From positions 1 to 41,336 of the forward strand of contig JBDRUV010000009.1 in NCBI GenBank assembly GCA_039801505.1: a DNA stretch of 41,336 nt, given 5' to 3'. Every line of letters begins with the position of its first letter. Position 1 is the stretch's first letter. The position numbers were made by a program, and so were the translations under genes. Source of the DNA: a candidate division WOR-3 bacterium. GTDB lineage: Bacteria > Hydrothermota > Tepidihabitantia > Tepidihabitantales > CAIPLT01. Positions 22,390 through 31,233 of this stretch are shown piece after piece. Under the pieces are notes generated by a model, which was given only the letters and a program-made list of their open reading frames with translations, made no database searches and was not told the origin of the DNA.

Positions 22390-23512
22390 GGCTCAGATGG
22401 TAAATGCGGTATTTTTTATATAACTTGGCATCCCACAATAAAATGGGGTTTATAATACTGTAGTTATCCTCCAATACCCAACCTACATCGCCCCATTTAT
22501 AACCCTTTTTTATACCTCCAATAAATGTTTCATAATACAACAATGCATCTAATCCTATATTCCGAAATTTGTTTTTAACACCTAAAGCCCATAAACGAGC
22601 CCCATCGATTTTATTTCGATAAATAATAAATTTTATAAATCCGAACGGAAAAAGTCGACCATTAAGATGTTTCAAAATTTGGTTATAATCCGGTAAACCA
22701 ATACTCATCCCCGCAGGCTCGCCAGCAATTTCTGCAATTTGAACAATTTCAGGAACAACTATCGGCTTAAGCTTTCGAGCCAGATAATCAATTTCCTCGT
22801 CGGTCATCGGTGCAAAATCCCAGTTATTACTCCAGGCATTGTTGTAAATCTCTTTAATTTTTATCAAATCGTCCTTTAGTTTTTTAAGGTTTACTGGACG
22901 CACCATTATTTCTTTTCTACTCTTTATGGCATTCACAACCCGTAGCAATTTTTCCGGAGGTTGCATTGTTAAGTCAATATAGAAAGAATAAAGATCTTTT
23001 ATTTTTTGAAAACCGAATTTTTCTACAAATTCGAGATAATATGGTGGATTATAGCTCATCTTTATGCATGGCGGTGAATTGAAACCCTCAATTAAAAAAC
23101 CGGCCTCGTCATTTAATGAGGGATTGGCTGGTCCGTAGATTTCTTTCATACCTTTATTTTGAGCATATTCACAAACTTGATGCAACAAGGCTTCGGCTAC
23201 AGTAAAGTCGTTAATAGCTTCAAAAAAACCAAAAAAAGCAACACTTTTATTGTGATATTTGCAATAATTGTAATCGATGATCGCAGCAACTCTTCCAACC
23301 GTGATATTATCTCGCCGAGCAATAAACAATTTTAAATCGGCATGGCGGAAAAATGGATTTTTATCCGGAGAAAGTGTTTCTTTTAAGTCAGAAATTAAGG
23401 GTGGTACCCAGTATGGGTCATTTCGATATATTATCCAAGGTAGATGGATAAAATCTCGTAGATCATTTTGAGTCTTTACCTCAGCAACTGTAATTTGCTT
23501 TTTTATGTTCAT
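22376..23512 (-). CDS. GNAT-superfamily acyltransferase, YghO-like (candidate N-acyltransferase of sphinganine)
   Basis: 378 aa. The N-terminal segment reads FIHLPWIIYRNDPYWVPPL (~21-39), and a GNAT-like strand-helix follows (KLFIARRDNITVGRVAAIID, ~61-80). Next comes FFGFFEAINDFTVAEALL (~91-108) and a GPANPSLNDEAGFLIEGF motif (~125-142), all typical of a conserved YghO-like family often annotated only as hypothetical or GNAT. A second GNAT-like half is plausible in ~190-370. The gene begins 9 bp after a serine-palmitoyltransferase-like gene on the same strand, with GGTGGGAT in front of the ATG. GNAT-type proteins have been reported as bacterial ceramide synthases, so acylation of a long-chain base is a reasonable hypothesis. 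It is not provable here. Confidence 0.7.
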   Translation of the reverse strand: MNIKKQITVAEVKTQNDLRDFIHLPWIIYRNDPYWVPPLISDLKETLSPDKNPFFRHADLKLFIARRDNITVGRVAAIIDYNYCKYHNKSVAFFGFFEAINDFTVAEALLHQVCEYAQNKGMKEIYGPANPSLNDEAGFLIEGFNSPPCIKMSYNPPYYLEFVEKFGFQKIKDLYSFYIDLTMQPPEKLLRVVNAIKSRKEIMVRPVNLKKLKDDLIKIKEIYNNAWSNNWDFAPMTDEEIDYLARKLKPIVVPEIVQIAEIAGEPAGMSIGLPDYNQILKHLNGRLFPFGFIKFIIYRNKIDGARLWALGVKNKFRNIGLDALLYYETFIGGIKKGYKWGDVGWVLEDNYSIINPILLWDAKLYKKYRIYHLSLSLR

Positions 23513-23521
23513 ATCCCACCA

Positions 23522-24706
23522 TTAGATTATACCCTCTTTTTTGCCAACTTTTTCAAAAATGGCTAATGCTTCATCTAGATCTTCTTCAGTATGTGTTGCC
23601 ATATAGCTAGTTCTTATCAAGCTTCGGCCTGGTGGAACTGCTGGAGGAATTACTGGATTAGCGAAGATTCCCCCTTCGTACAGGCTGTGCCAGAAGTTTA
23701 TTGCCTTTTCATCGCTTCCAATATGGAGTGGAATAATTGGCGTACAACTTTTTTCAGTATTATACCCCAATGCTTTTAATCCGGCTAGCATTTTTTTAGT
23801 ATTGTGCCACAATCGTTCTCGTCTTTCAGGTTCATTTTGAATAATTTCTAATGCAGCTAGTACCGTGGCAACGGCTGGAGGTGGAATGCTTGCTGAAAAT
23901 ATTAACGAACGAGCTTGGTGTCGAATATAGGTTATTACTTTATGATCACCAGCTACAAAACCGCCAATCGTAGCAAACGATTTGGAAAAGGTCCCCATAA
24001 TTAAATCAACATCATTCTCTAAACCAAAATGTTCAGCAGTTCCGGCACCTCTTTTTCCCAAAACCCCAATCGCATGAGCATCATCGACCATTATTCGAGC
24101 ACCGTATGCTTTAGCCAGTCGAACAACATTAGGTAGATCAATTATATCGCCTTCCATGGAAAATATTCCATCGACAATGATTAATTTACCGCATTTTCGA
24201 TCCAAACCGGCTAAAACACGCTCTAAATCGTCCATGTCGTTATGCAAAAACCGGACAACTCGCCCAAAGGACATCTGACAACCGTCAATGATTGAGGCAT
24301 GATCAAGTTTATCAACAATTGCTACATCACCACGTCTAACCAGTGATGATATTACTCCTAAATTTGTTTGATAACCAGTAGAAAACACGATGCAGTCTTC
24401 TTTATTTAAAAACTTTGCCAGCTTCTGCTCTAGCTCTTCATGTAAATCTAAAGTACCGTTAAGGAATCTTGAACCAGTACATCCGGTTCCATATTTTTCG
24501 ATCGCTCTAATCGCGGCTTCTTTAACTTTCGGATGGGTTGTAAGTCCTAAATAATTATTGGAGCCAAGCATTATTAACTCTTTGCCTTTAATTCGCACTC
24601 GTCGATCTGGCTCAGAATCCAAAGCTCGAAAATAGGGATAAAAACCGGTATCCTTAGCTTGCTTTACTATCGGGTAATACTCAAGACATTTATCAAAAAT
24701 ATCCAT
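23522..24706 (-). CDS. spt: Alpha-oxoamine synthase, serine palmitoyltransferase-like
   Basis: PLP enzyme condensing an amino acid with an acyl thioester. The fold-type-I residues are visible: H136 (LDHASIIDG), D208 and H211 (DDAHAIGVLG), and the Schiff-base lysine K242 (GTFSKSFATIGG). Several stretches resemble bacterial serine palmitoyltransferases more than 2-amino-3-ketobutyrate CoA ligase or BioF: MLGSNNYLGLT (46-56), GTGCTGSRFLNGTLDLHEEL (73-92), FSTGYQTNLG and PPAVPPGRSLIRTS (with R365, the position of the mechanistic Arg). The 394-aa length fits. A promoter lies directly before the ATG, and the GNAT gene follows in the same unit. Kbl or BioF activity remains possible. Confidence 0.8.
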   Translation of the reverse strand: MDIFDKCLEYYPIVKQAKDTGFYPYFRALDSEPDRRVRIKGKELIMLGSNNYLGLTTHPKVKEAAIRAIEKYGTGCTGSRFLNGTLDLHEELEQKLAKFLNKEDCIVFSTGYQTNLGVISSLVRRGDVAIVDKLDHASIIDGCQMSFGRVVRFLHNDMDDLERVLAGLDRKCGKLIIVDGIFSMEGDIIDLPNVVRLAKAYGARIMVDDAHAIGVLGKRGAGTAEHFGLENDVDLIMGTFSKSFATIGGFVAGDHKVITYIRHQARSLIFSASIPPPAVATVLAALEIIQNEPERRERLWHNTKKMLAGLKALGYNTEKSCTPIIPLHIGSDEKAINFWHSLYEGGIFANPVIPPAVPPGRSLIRTSYMATHTEEDLDEALAIFEKVGKKEGII

Positions 24707-24715
24707 ATGGAACTA

Positions 24716-24743
24716 ATTTTACATTTACAAGTTTAATTGTCAA
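24716..24743 (-). promoter_or_regulatory. sigma70 promoter of the SPT-like gene (near-leaderless)
   Basis: On the minus strand, TTGACA (24738-24743), 16-bp spacer, TAAAAT (24716-24721), then nine bases to the ATG at 24706. The predicted leader is about 3 nt and there is no Shine-Dalgarno. Confidence 0.7.
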
Positions 24744-25120
24744 TAGAAAATTTAATAAACACGATTATTATACGAATTTGATGGTAACCGAACTCTACCA
24801 TATCTTTAAAATTAAAATGTCTTAACGACAACGCCTTGATGCCCCAAACGCGAAATAAATATCTACCCCATGGATCGTCCCGGATACGGTCTCCCCCACG
24901 GTGTTTTTATGCTATTTAGAATTATAGATATTAATTGGAGACAAGAAATATTTAAACAAATTAGAATTTGTAACAATATAGTAAAAAGTGCTGTCTCTTG
25001 TTAATTATAAAACAAGGTGAGCACCTGGTTAAAATTGTCTAGCGCATGCAGATTAATTGAACTTATATACTTAAGGACAGTAATCGCCTAACCAAAATTT
25101 TGGGTTAAGAATACTATTCG
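24744..25120. other. Intergenic region downstream of hypE with several inverted repeats
   Basis: No coding frame is supported. It contains GC-rich element copy 2 (24864-24905). It also has ACAAATT-AG-AATTTGT (24956-24971, perfect 7-bp stem), nested between GAGACA (24938-24943) and TGTCTC (24992-24997). The hairpin AACAAGGT-GAGC-ACCTGGTT lies at 25011-25030, and TAACCAAAATTTTGGGTTA (25089-25107) is palindromic apart from one bulged G. The last is directly after the hypE stop but lacks a T-run on the hypE strand, so it is only a possible terminator. The density of palindromes hints at a structured RNA or regulatory sites. Confidence 0.5.
24864..24905 (-). repeat. GC-rich palindromic intergenic element, copy 2
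   Basis: Read on the minus strand, the core (24876-24897) is GGGGGAGACCGTATCCGGGACG, aligning with copy 1 through GTGGGG-A-AC-G-TA-CCGGGA-CG with small gaps. TACCCCAT at 24864-24871 also occurs beside copy 1 (16391-16398). Its hairpin is less perfect than in the other copies. It lies in the hypE-SPT gap. Confidence 0.55.
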
Positions 25121-26188
25121 CTAACAAATACGTGGCAACTGCGAACCCTCGAGTTGTAAAAGTGGTCTTAATCCGCCAATTCTCGTCTTTAACCAAACTC
25201 CTAAATCATGATATTTCTCGGTTACCTCACCGATAATTGTAGCATTTTTCCCTAATGGATGAGTTTTCATAATTTTCACGATTTTCGGTGTCTCTTTTCT
25301 ATCGGCAATAATAATAACTTTTCCTTCATTCGCCATGTATAATGGATCGACACCTAAAAGTTCAGCCAGCCCCCGGACCGCCTTAGGAATTGGTAGTTTA
25401 TTCTCGTCGAGAACAATACTAAAATCAGTTGCATTAGCAATTTCATTTAAAGTTGTCGCAATCCCGCCACGGGTTGGATCGCGCATCATTTTAATCTGAC
25501 AACGATTTTTGGCTAAAAGCTCGATTAGCGGATATAGTGCCGCACAATCACTTTTGATCTTGCCGGTAAAATGGTAATCTTTTCGGGCAAGTATCACAGC
25601 AGCCTCATGTTCACCAATATAGCCATTGATAATTACTTGATCGCCAACGGTGATGTTATTAACATTAAGCGTCGGATTACTAAAAGCCGATAGTATTTCC
25701 CCTATACCACATGTTGTAATTATAATTTCTTCATTAGCAATTTCTGAATTATCCTGAGTTTTAGAATGTTTATGTTCGATAACTTTGGTATCGCCGGTAA
25801 CAATAAGAATGTTTAAAGACCTTGTCGCTTGAGCAATAGATTGACAAATCTTTTCTAAGGTCCTTAATGATAGCCCTTCTGTGATTACAAACGATAATGC
25901 TATATATAATGGTTTTGCGCCTTTTACTGCCAAATCGTTAACTGTGCCACAGACTGCTAATTTCCCAATGTCGCCCCCTGAGAAAAATAACGGTTGAACC
26001 ACATACGAGTCGATTGTATAACAAAATTTATTATTGTTAGTTCCGAGGGAAATCTCGGCCGCATCTTCAAGTTTCTTTAAAATCGCATTGTCAAAATACT
26101 TCAAAAATAGTTCACTAATTAGCCGGTGCATTTTTCGACCACCGGCACCGTATTCAATGCTGATTTTGATATCTTGTCTATTGCTCAT
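25121..26188 (-). CDS. hypE: [NiFe]-hydrogenase maturation protein HypE
   Basis: HypE dehydrates a C-terminal thiocarboxamide to thiocyanate, providing the CN ligands of the [NiFe] active site. The protein has the AIR-synthase-like ATP-binding fold (SIEYGAGGRKMHRLI at the start, MRDPTRGGIATTLNEIA near 240). It ends in the diagnostic PRIC, whose Cys carries the modification. I choose ATG 26188, giving 355 aa: the longer in-frame start adds 27 residues that are hypD read-through, and MSNRQDIKI fits the family N-terminus. It overlaps hypD by 11 bp. hypC, hypF, hypA and hypB are not in the window. Confidence 0.95.
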   Translation of the reverse strand: MSNRQDIKISIEYGAGGRKMHRLISELFLKYFDNAILKKLEDAAEISLGTNNNKFCYTIDSYVVQPLFFSGGDIGKLAVCGTVNDLAVKGAKPLYIALSFVITEGLSLRTLEKICQSIAQATRSLNILIVTGDTKVIEHKHSKTQDNSEIANEEIIITTCGIGEILSAFSNPTLNVNNITVGDQVIINGYIGEHEAAVILARKDYHFTGKIKSDCAALYPLIELLAKNRCQIKMMRDPTRGGIATTLNEIANATDFSIVLDENKLPIPKAVRGLAELLGVDPLYMANEGKVIIIADRKETPKIVKIMKTHPLGKNATIIGEVTEKYHDLGVWLKTRIGGLRPLLQLEGSQLPRIC

Positions 26189-27212
26189 ATTTATAATAAG
26201 CAGCACATGCGCCTTCAGATGATACCATACAAGGACCAACTGGATGAGATGGACTACAACTTTTTCCAAAAAGCGGGCACTCCTTAGGAGTAATTAGGCC
26301 TAAAAGAATATCCCCGCAACGACAGGGTTGCATCTTAGGTTCAGAAACATCAATCTGAAAATATTTACGAGCATCAAAACTTTCATAGTCTTTTGAAAGC
26401 TCAAGCCCGGAGTTCGGAATTAATCCCAAACCCCGCCAATAAGCGCCAATTGGCTGAAAAACTTCTTTTATAATATCTTGAGCTACTAAATTACCGTCAC
26501 GCTCCACACACCGTTTATATTGAATTGCTACATAATAATTTCTTTCTCTTATTTGTTGAAGAAGATTATTTATCGCCTCTAAAATATCCTCCGGCTCAAA
26601 ACCGGTAATTACACAGGGCTTTCGGTAGTCTCTGGCTAAAAATTCATACGGTTTACTGCCGATAATCGTTGAAACATGACCGGGCAGAATAAAACCATCG
26701 ATTTGTAAACGAGGGTCTTGTGCAATTTTCTGCAGAGCTGGAGGGATAAGTTTTAATAATGGCAGCAGATAAAAATTTTTTATACGCTGTTGTTTAGCTT
26801 TAAGAATGGTAACGGCAACTGCCGGAGCTGTAGTTTCAAACCCAACGCCAACAAAGATGACAATTTTTTTAGTGTTTTTCGCCAAAGTCAGAGCATCGGT
26901 GGGTGAATAAACAATTTGAATGTTGGCACCAAGTGCTTTTTCACGCTCTAGGGTACTTTTGGTACCAGGCACTCGCATTAAGTCCCCAAAAGTTGTTATG
27001 ATAACATTTGACCATTGAGCAAGACCTATTATCAAATCGATATCTTTTTGAGTTGTAACACAAACCGGACAGCCTGGTCCGGAAATTAGTTGAACTTTAT
27101 CTTTAACCATCTGTCTGATTCCAGAAGAAGAGATCACATTAGTATGGGTACCACATACCTCCATAAATCGATATGGCTTGGTTTTCGCCTGCCGATTAAT
27201 TTTTATTTTCAT
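26178..27212 (-). CDS. hypD: [NiFe]-hydrogenase maturation protein HypD
   Basis: HypD is the Fe-S scaffold on which, with HypC, the Fe(CN)2CO unit is built. The conserved MEVCGTHT (~17-24) and GPGCPVC (~45-51) motifs are intact, as are GFETTAPA (~123-130) and LPGHVSTIIG. The C-terminal cysteine cluster (PCRCGD, KECPLFGKSC, GPC, GAC) forms the [4Fe-4S] site. At 344 aa it is near the usual ~370. It follows a TPR gene with a 4-bp overlap, and no hypC lies in front. It therefore appears to be the tail of an operon that starts with secreted proteins. Confidence 0.96.
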   Translation of the reverse strand: MKIKINRQAKTKPYRFMEVCGTHTNVISSSGIRQMVKDKVQLISGPGCPVCVTTQKDIDLIIGLAQWSNVIITTFGDLMRVPGTKSTLEREKALGANIQIVYSPTDALTLAKNTKKIVIFVGVGFETTAPAVAVTILKAKQQRIKNFYLLPLLKLIPPALQKIAQDPRLQIDGFILPGHVSTIIGSKPYEFLARDYRKPCVITGFEPEDILEAINNLLQQIRERNYYVAIQYKRCVERDGNLVAQDIIKEVFQPIGAYWRGLGLIPNSGLELSKDYESFDARKYFQIDVSEPKMQPCRCGDILLGLITPKECPLFGKSCSPSHPVGPCMVSSEGACAAYYKYEQ

Positions 27213-27964
27213 TGCGTGTGCTTAGCCGAGACTTTTAAATTCGCCAATAATGCGCGTGCCCAATAGCTTTCAGGGGCTGTGGGAAAGTTAAAAATAAGAT
27301 TTTCGAAAACATCTCGTGCTTTTAAAGTATCACCTAGAAAATTTAGATAAATAACTCCAAGTTCGTAGTGAACTTGAGGAATCAATTTACTTTTGGGGAA
27401 TTTATTAGAAAATTCAGTTAATGAAGCGATCGCAAGATTTATTTGGTTTTGGGTTTTATATATGGTGCTAAGCATTAAGTAACCATATTCGGCAATATTG
27501 GTGTTTTTTTTGATTAATTCCTGACAAACAGATTTAGCCTGTTCGTAATTTTTATTTTCGTAATTGTATACCACATCAGCATATGCCTTTAAACCTATTG
27601 TATCGTCTTTTAAATCGGTGATCAAAATTAAAAGGTTTAAGGCGTCATTTACAAATTTACTCTTTGGGAAATTTTTGATAAATTCCGATGTCCAATAAAA
27701 TATTGAGTCGATCCGAGTTCGGAAAAACGATAATTTTATTTGTTCCCAAATAATTTGGTCTGAACGATAATCAGGATTTTTTACATACAATGTCGGTTCG
27801 TTAGTTTTATTCGAATCTGAACACAATTGAGAAATTAACCCTTCAATTTGTACATTGCGATTATCAGACATTGTTAACAAACCTGACACGCGCTTAATGT
27901 CTTTACCGTTTAATGTTATTGAATTAATAACTAAAATAAAGATTATTAAAAATTTATAATTCAT
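27209..27964 (-). CDS. Exported TPR-repeat protein
   Basis: 251 aa with an N-terminal signal-like segment (KFLIIFILVINSITLNG). The helical repeats have TPR-like pattern, best seen in YNYENKNYEQAKSVCQELIKK, AEYGYLMLSTIYKTQNQINL and VHYELGVIYLNFLGDTLKAR (~135-235). This resembles the TPR_6/YbgF type often found in periplasmic proteins. Function is not recognisable. It starts 5 bp after the DUF4175-type gene and overlaps hypD by 4 bp. A role with its large upstream neighbour in the envelope is more likely than one in hydrogenase maturation. Confidence 0.75.
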   Translation of the reverse strand: MNYKFLIIFILVINSITLNGKDIKRVSGLLTMSDNRNVQIEGLISQLCSDSNKTNEPTLYVKNPDYRSDQIIWEQIKLSFFRTRIDSIFYWTSEFIKNFPKSKFVNDALNLLILITDLKDDTIGLKAYADVVYNYENKNYEQAKSVCQELIKKNTNIAEYGYLMLSTIYKTQNQINLAIASLTEFSNKFPKSKLIPQVHYELGVIYLNFLGDTLKARDVFENLIFNFPTAPESYWARALLANLKVSAKHTQ

Positions 27965-27969
27965 ATTTA

Positions 27970-30900
27970 TTATTCTCTTAAAAGAATTTCGAAATAATTT
28001 CTAATTACCTGCTCATATTCTCGCGGATAATTTGCACGCAATGATCGGATAATCTCTTCACGGAGTTGCTTTTTGTTTTCTCCTAAATTCTTTTCAAGCT
28101 TTATAAGTTCCCGATTAAAATCCTCTTTACCGATGACTCGCTCTCTACGTTCTTCTGAGGATCTCTGCCTAATACTTCGTTGGGCATCCAACAAATTCTC
28201 GATCACTCTTTCCTGACGTTCGATAGTATGGCGCGAAATGTTTAATTTCTGTAGATCTTCTTCAACCTTTTTCATCTCTTCTAAAGCACCTTCTAAGCTG
28301 CCTGTTAGTCCCGGCATCTCGCCGTAATTACCCATATTTATCTCTTCAAGAAGCTGCGCTAACTGACTGCGCAACTTACTTTGAAGGGACATCAATCGTT
28401 CAAGTTGTGCTAACTGTTCAGCAGACAATCCGCCAGGAATCGGTATAGGAATTCCATTCATACCTTGGTTTATTGACATCTGATCGGCGGTTAATTGTGA
28501 TAGTGCTTCGAGTAACGCTTCTAACCCTCCCTTCTCACCTCCTGGTTGGTTTAAAAATTGAAGTCGATTTAAAATCTGAAATGTCACTAAATTAAGATAA
28601 TAAATAGCATCGTTCTGTATCTGATTTATCCCAATCCAATTAATATTGTTCGTTTCTTCTAAAAGTTTCGCTGCGCTGTCCATGTTTAGTATTGTTTTAC
28701 TTATCATTTGGACCCACTTAGGGGAAACAAATAATGATTGACTAGAATATCGGGCTAAACTTTCAGCTATGACACCTGCGGCTTCGCTTAACTGTTTTTG
28801 TTGAATTACTTTCTGAATCTTAGGAATATCCGAAAGTGTTATTAAGTCTTCTTGCATTTTGGAAATCCGATTTAGATTATACGCAACAGCTAGTAACGCA
28901 TTTAGAATCGATGAAATTTGATTTTTTTTGTAGGAATCAGCTAGATTTTTAAGTCCCTCCTTTATTGATTCTAAATCACGAGTCAAATCTTTACTATTTT
29001 CTTGAGCATTTTTGCGGTTATTTTGACTTAACAAATCTGCGATTTGACGTGGTCTTCTTGTCAGCTGTTTCAGCGAAAAATCTAACAGAATTTGTCGTAA
29101 TCCTTGTTGGACGAAGTTGTCTTGAATTTCTTTTGCCACCTTGTCGATTTCTTGTTGCAAGTTAATTATTTCTTCACCAATCTTAAGTTGGGGCCCAATT
29201 AGTTCTGCTAAGTTTTTATCGATTTTTATTCGTTCGGTTATTTGTAATTGTTGTTTATAGATTTCCTCGGCTTTTCGCACCAGATTGGTCAATAGTTGTT
29301 CACGTTGAATATTTTTTAACAACTCCAACGCGCGCCGAAGCCCTTCTTTTGTATTTTCTGATGACAATTTTAACTCTTCTAAAGATTTTGCAAGTTGAGG
29401 ATTGTTTTCAATTAAAGTTTTATGTAAGTTGGCCAAACGTTCTTTAATTTCTTCTGGAAGTATTTGATTAAGGATTTCACTTATTTGATTAATATGCTCA
29501 ATAGCTTCTTTGTCTAGCATAAAACTTGAATATAAATCAGAAGCTATTCGATCTATTTCTTTTTGAAGTTCATTTATTTCAGAAATTAACTCCTCCTGTC
29601 GAGTAATTAATTCGCTTAACTTGGTTTTTTGTTCCCAATCCATATTTCGATATTTTTGAACCTGCGCTTTAAGTTGATCTAATTCCTTAATCAATTGGGT
29701 TTGTTTTTCTAAAATTGGCTGTAATTGGTTAGTCGCTGTACGTCCGGTTTTAGTGGCTTCTTCAAAAATTTCTGTCAATGACGGGAATCTTATAACATAT
29801 GTTTCACTTCTTCCCATGCCCGGACCGCTAACAATATTATTGTCATATACAACTCCATAATAAATTATTATATCGCCGGGTAGAAGACTAATTTTACTTA
29901 AGTCCCAAAGATAAAAAGTTGTATCTTCGTTCCGGTTGTTAAATTTTTTTAGTTTTATTTTAGTGGTTTCAGAAACATTGGCTTTTAAATAATGAAGTTC
30001 AAGGGTAGTAAGTCCGAAATCATCCAGAGTGTAAACGCCTAACAACACTTTCATATCAATTGGTAAGTTAATATCGCGCCCTGGCAGAAAAAAACGAATT
30101 ATTGGCGGCTCGTCATTTTGAGGCAAAAGATAATACCATTGGGTCATGCCTGTATTGCCGGTTCTACTGGTAAGCACTATTTTAAAAGAATCGGGTTTTT
30201 TGAAAATTATCTCACCTCGAAAACTATCGCCGGATGTATTTAAGTTTTGAGATGCATCTTGGGTAATTAGCTTCGCTTGAGTTATTTCGTGAGATGCCCG
30301 ACCGGTAATTTTAACTCTACTGCCTAAAAGAGCTCTCAGTTCGTTTCCTGAAATATCTTTAGGCGGCAAATTAGTATATGATGGATAATAACATGTAAAA
30401 CGTAATTCTTTTATCTCTATTGGTTCCTGTAAACTGATTCTAAAAATTGGGGTAGTAATTACGGGAATACCGATGAAAGATTTTACGTAAACATAATAAT
30501 GTATCTCATCACGTACTACAATGTTGATCGAATCAGTAAGTGACGGTGAACAATGTTTTTTATCATTTAAGTAGAGTTCTCCAATAATACTCTTGATTGG
30601 TTTAACACTTTCGTATTTAATTGAATATTTCACCCAAACACTGGTGTCTTTGTTTACAGATGAATTACCCGGGGAAACAGAAATTTTTATAATCTTTTGA
30701 GGGCCGGCAAGCAACAATCTGCCCCCTAAAATGAAATGTTCGGGCAAAAAAATTTTCATTCCAAATAAAATCAAAAGTAAAGCTCCGGAGATAATTCCAG
30801 AAATTTTAGTTTTGGTATAATCAACGATGTTGTTTAGAGGTAATGTGTTTAAGATGTTCTCAACGCGCATCGCTGCAGCCTCGATCAATTGGGTGGAATA

Positions 30901-31209
30901 TTTTTCTCTATTTACAATAGTTTTGGTGTTTTGAACCAACTCTACAACAGGAACAATTTTGTTTTTTATCTGGGGAAAGTGTTGTTCAATTTTGTAAGCT
31001 ACACTATAAAGATTTAAAAGTAATCTTGTTTTATATATTAAATATCCAATTACTAATCCAAGTATTAAAAATGTAGTTCGAGGCAAATATAAACCAATAA
31101 TTAATCCTGTTGTTAATAAAATTGAGTCGATCAAGACTAAAGAAGTAAAAATTATTTGGTTAATATTATATTTTTTCTGATAAGCCTTTAATATTTTAAT
31201 TAAATTCAT
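27970..31209 (-). CDS. DUF4175-like large membrane-anchored coiled-coil protein
   Basis: 1079 aa. Two hydrophobic helices lie at ~18-41 and ~45-60 and a third at ~133-153. A region of beta-rich, Ig-like composition follows (~170-470; conserved-looking SVSPGNSSVNKDTSVWVKY). Long Glu/Gln/Lys-rich coiled coils run from ~480-860. A Gly/Pro/Gln-rich segment (LLEALSQLTADQMSINQGMNG and GGLSAEQLAQLERLM) sits at ~895-935, with a last charged helix to the end. This architecture matches DUF4175 proteins of FCB-type bacteria, whose function is unknown. The ORF lies 24 bp after the T9SS protein gene and just before a TPR gene. Family identification is from memory. Confidence 0.7.
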   Translation of the reverse strand: MNLIKILKAYQKKYNINQIIFTSLVLIDSILLTTGLIIGLYLPRTTFLILGLVIGYLIYKTRLLLNLYSVAYKIEQHFPQIKNKIVPVVELVQNTKTIVNREKYSTQLIEAAAMRVENILNTLPLNNIVDYTKTKISGIISGALLLILFGMKIFLPEHFILGGRLLLAGPQKIIKISVSPGNSSVNKDTSVWVKYSIKYESVKPIKSIIGELYLNDKKHCSPSLTDSINIVVRDEIHYYVYVKSFIGIPVITTPIFRISLQEPIEIKELRFTCYYPSYTNLPPKDISGNELRALLGSRVKITGRASHEITQAKLITQDASQNLNTSGDSFRGEIIFKKPDSFKIVLTSRTGNTGMTQWYYLLPQNDEPPIIRFFLPGRDINLPIDMKVLLGVYTLDDFGLTTLELHYLKANVSETTKIKLKKFNNRNEDTTFYLWDLSKISLLPGDIIIYYGVVYDNNIVSGPGMGRSETYVIRFPSLTEIFEEATKTGRTATNQLQPILEKQTQLIKELDQLKAQVQKYRNMDWEQKTKLSELITRQEELISEINELQKEIDRIASDLYSSFMLDKEAIEHINQISEILNQILPEEIKERLANLHKTLIENNPQLAKSLEELKLSSENTKEGLRRALELLKNIQREQLLTNLVRKAEEIYKQQLQITERIKIDKNLAELIGPQLKIGEEIINLQQEIDKVAKEIQDNFVQQGLRQILLDFSLKQLTRRPRQIADLLSQNNRKNAQENSKDLTRDLESIKEGLKNLADSYKKNQISSILNALLAVAYNLNRISKMQEDLITLSDIPKIQKVIQQKQLSEAAGVIAESLARYSSQSLFVSPKWVQMISKTILNMDSAAKLLEETNNINWIGINQIQNDAIYYLNLVTFQILNRLQFLNQPGGEKGGLEALLEALSQLTADQMSINQGMNGIPIPIPGGLSAEQLAQLERLMSLQSKLRSQLAQLLEEINMGNYGEMPGLTGSLEGALEEMKKVEEDLQKLNISRHTIERQERVIENLLDAQRSIRQRSSEERRERVIGKEDFNRELIKLEKNLGENKKQLREEIIRSLRANYPREYEQVIRNYFEILLRE

Positions 31210-31233
31210 CAGAAGGATGAAATATAGAAGATA

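Noticed and set aside
23522-24706. Annotation as 2-amino-3-ketobutyrate CoA ligase (Kbl) or BioF
   Set aside because: The GTGCTGSRFLNG and PPAVPPGRSLIRTS segments fit serine palmitoyltransferase better. No threonine dehydrogenase or biotin gene is adjacent. Kept as an alternative only.
26189-26269. 27-residue N-terminal extension of HypE
   Set aside because: The extra residues are hypD sequence in another frame; ATG 26188 gives the normal HypE start.
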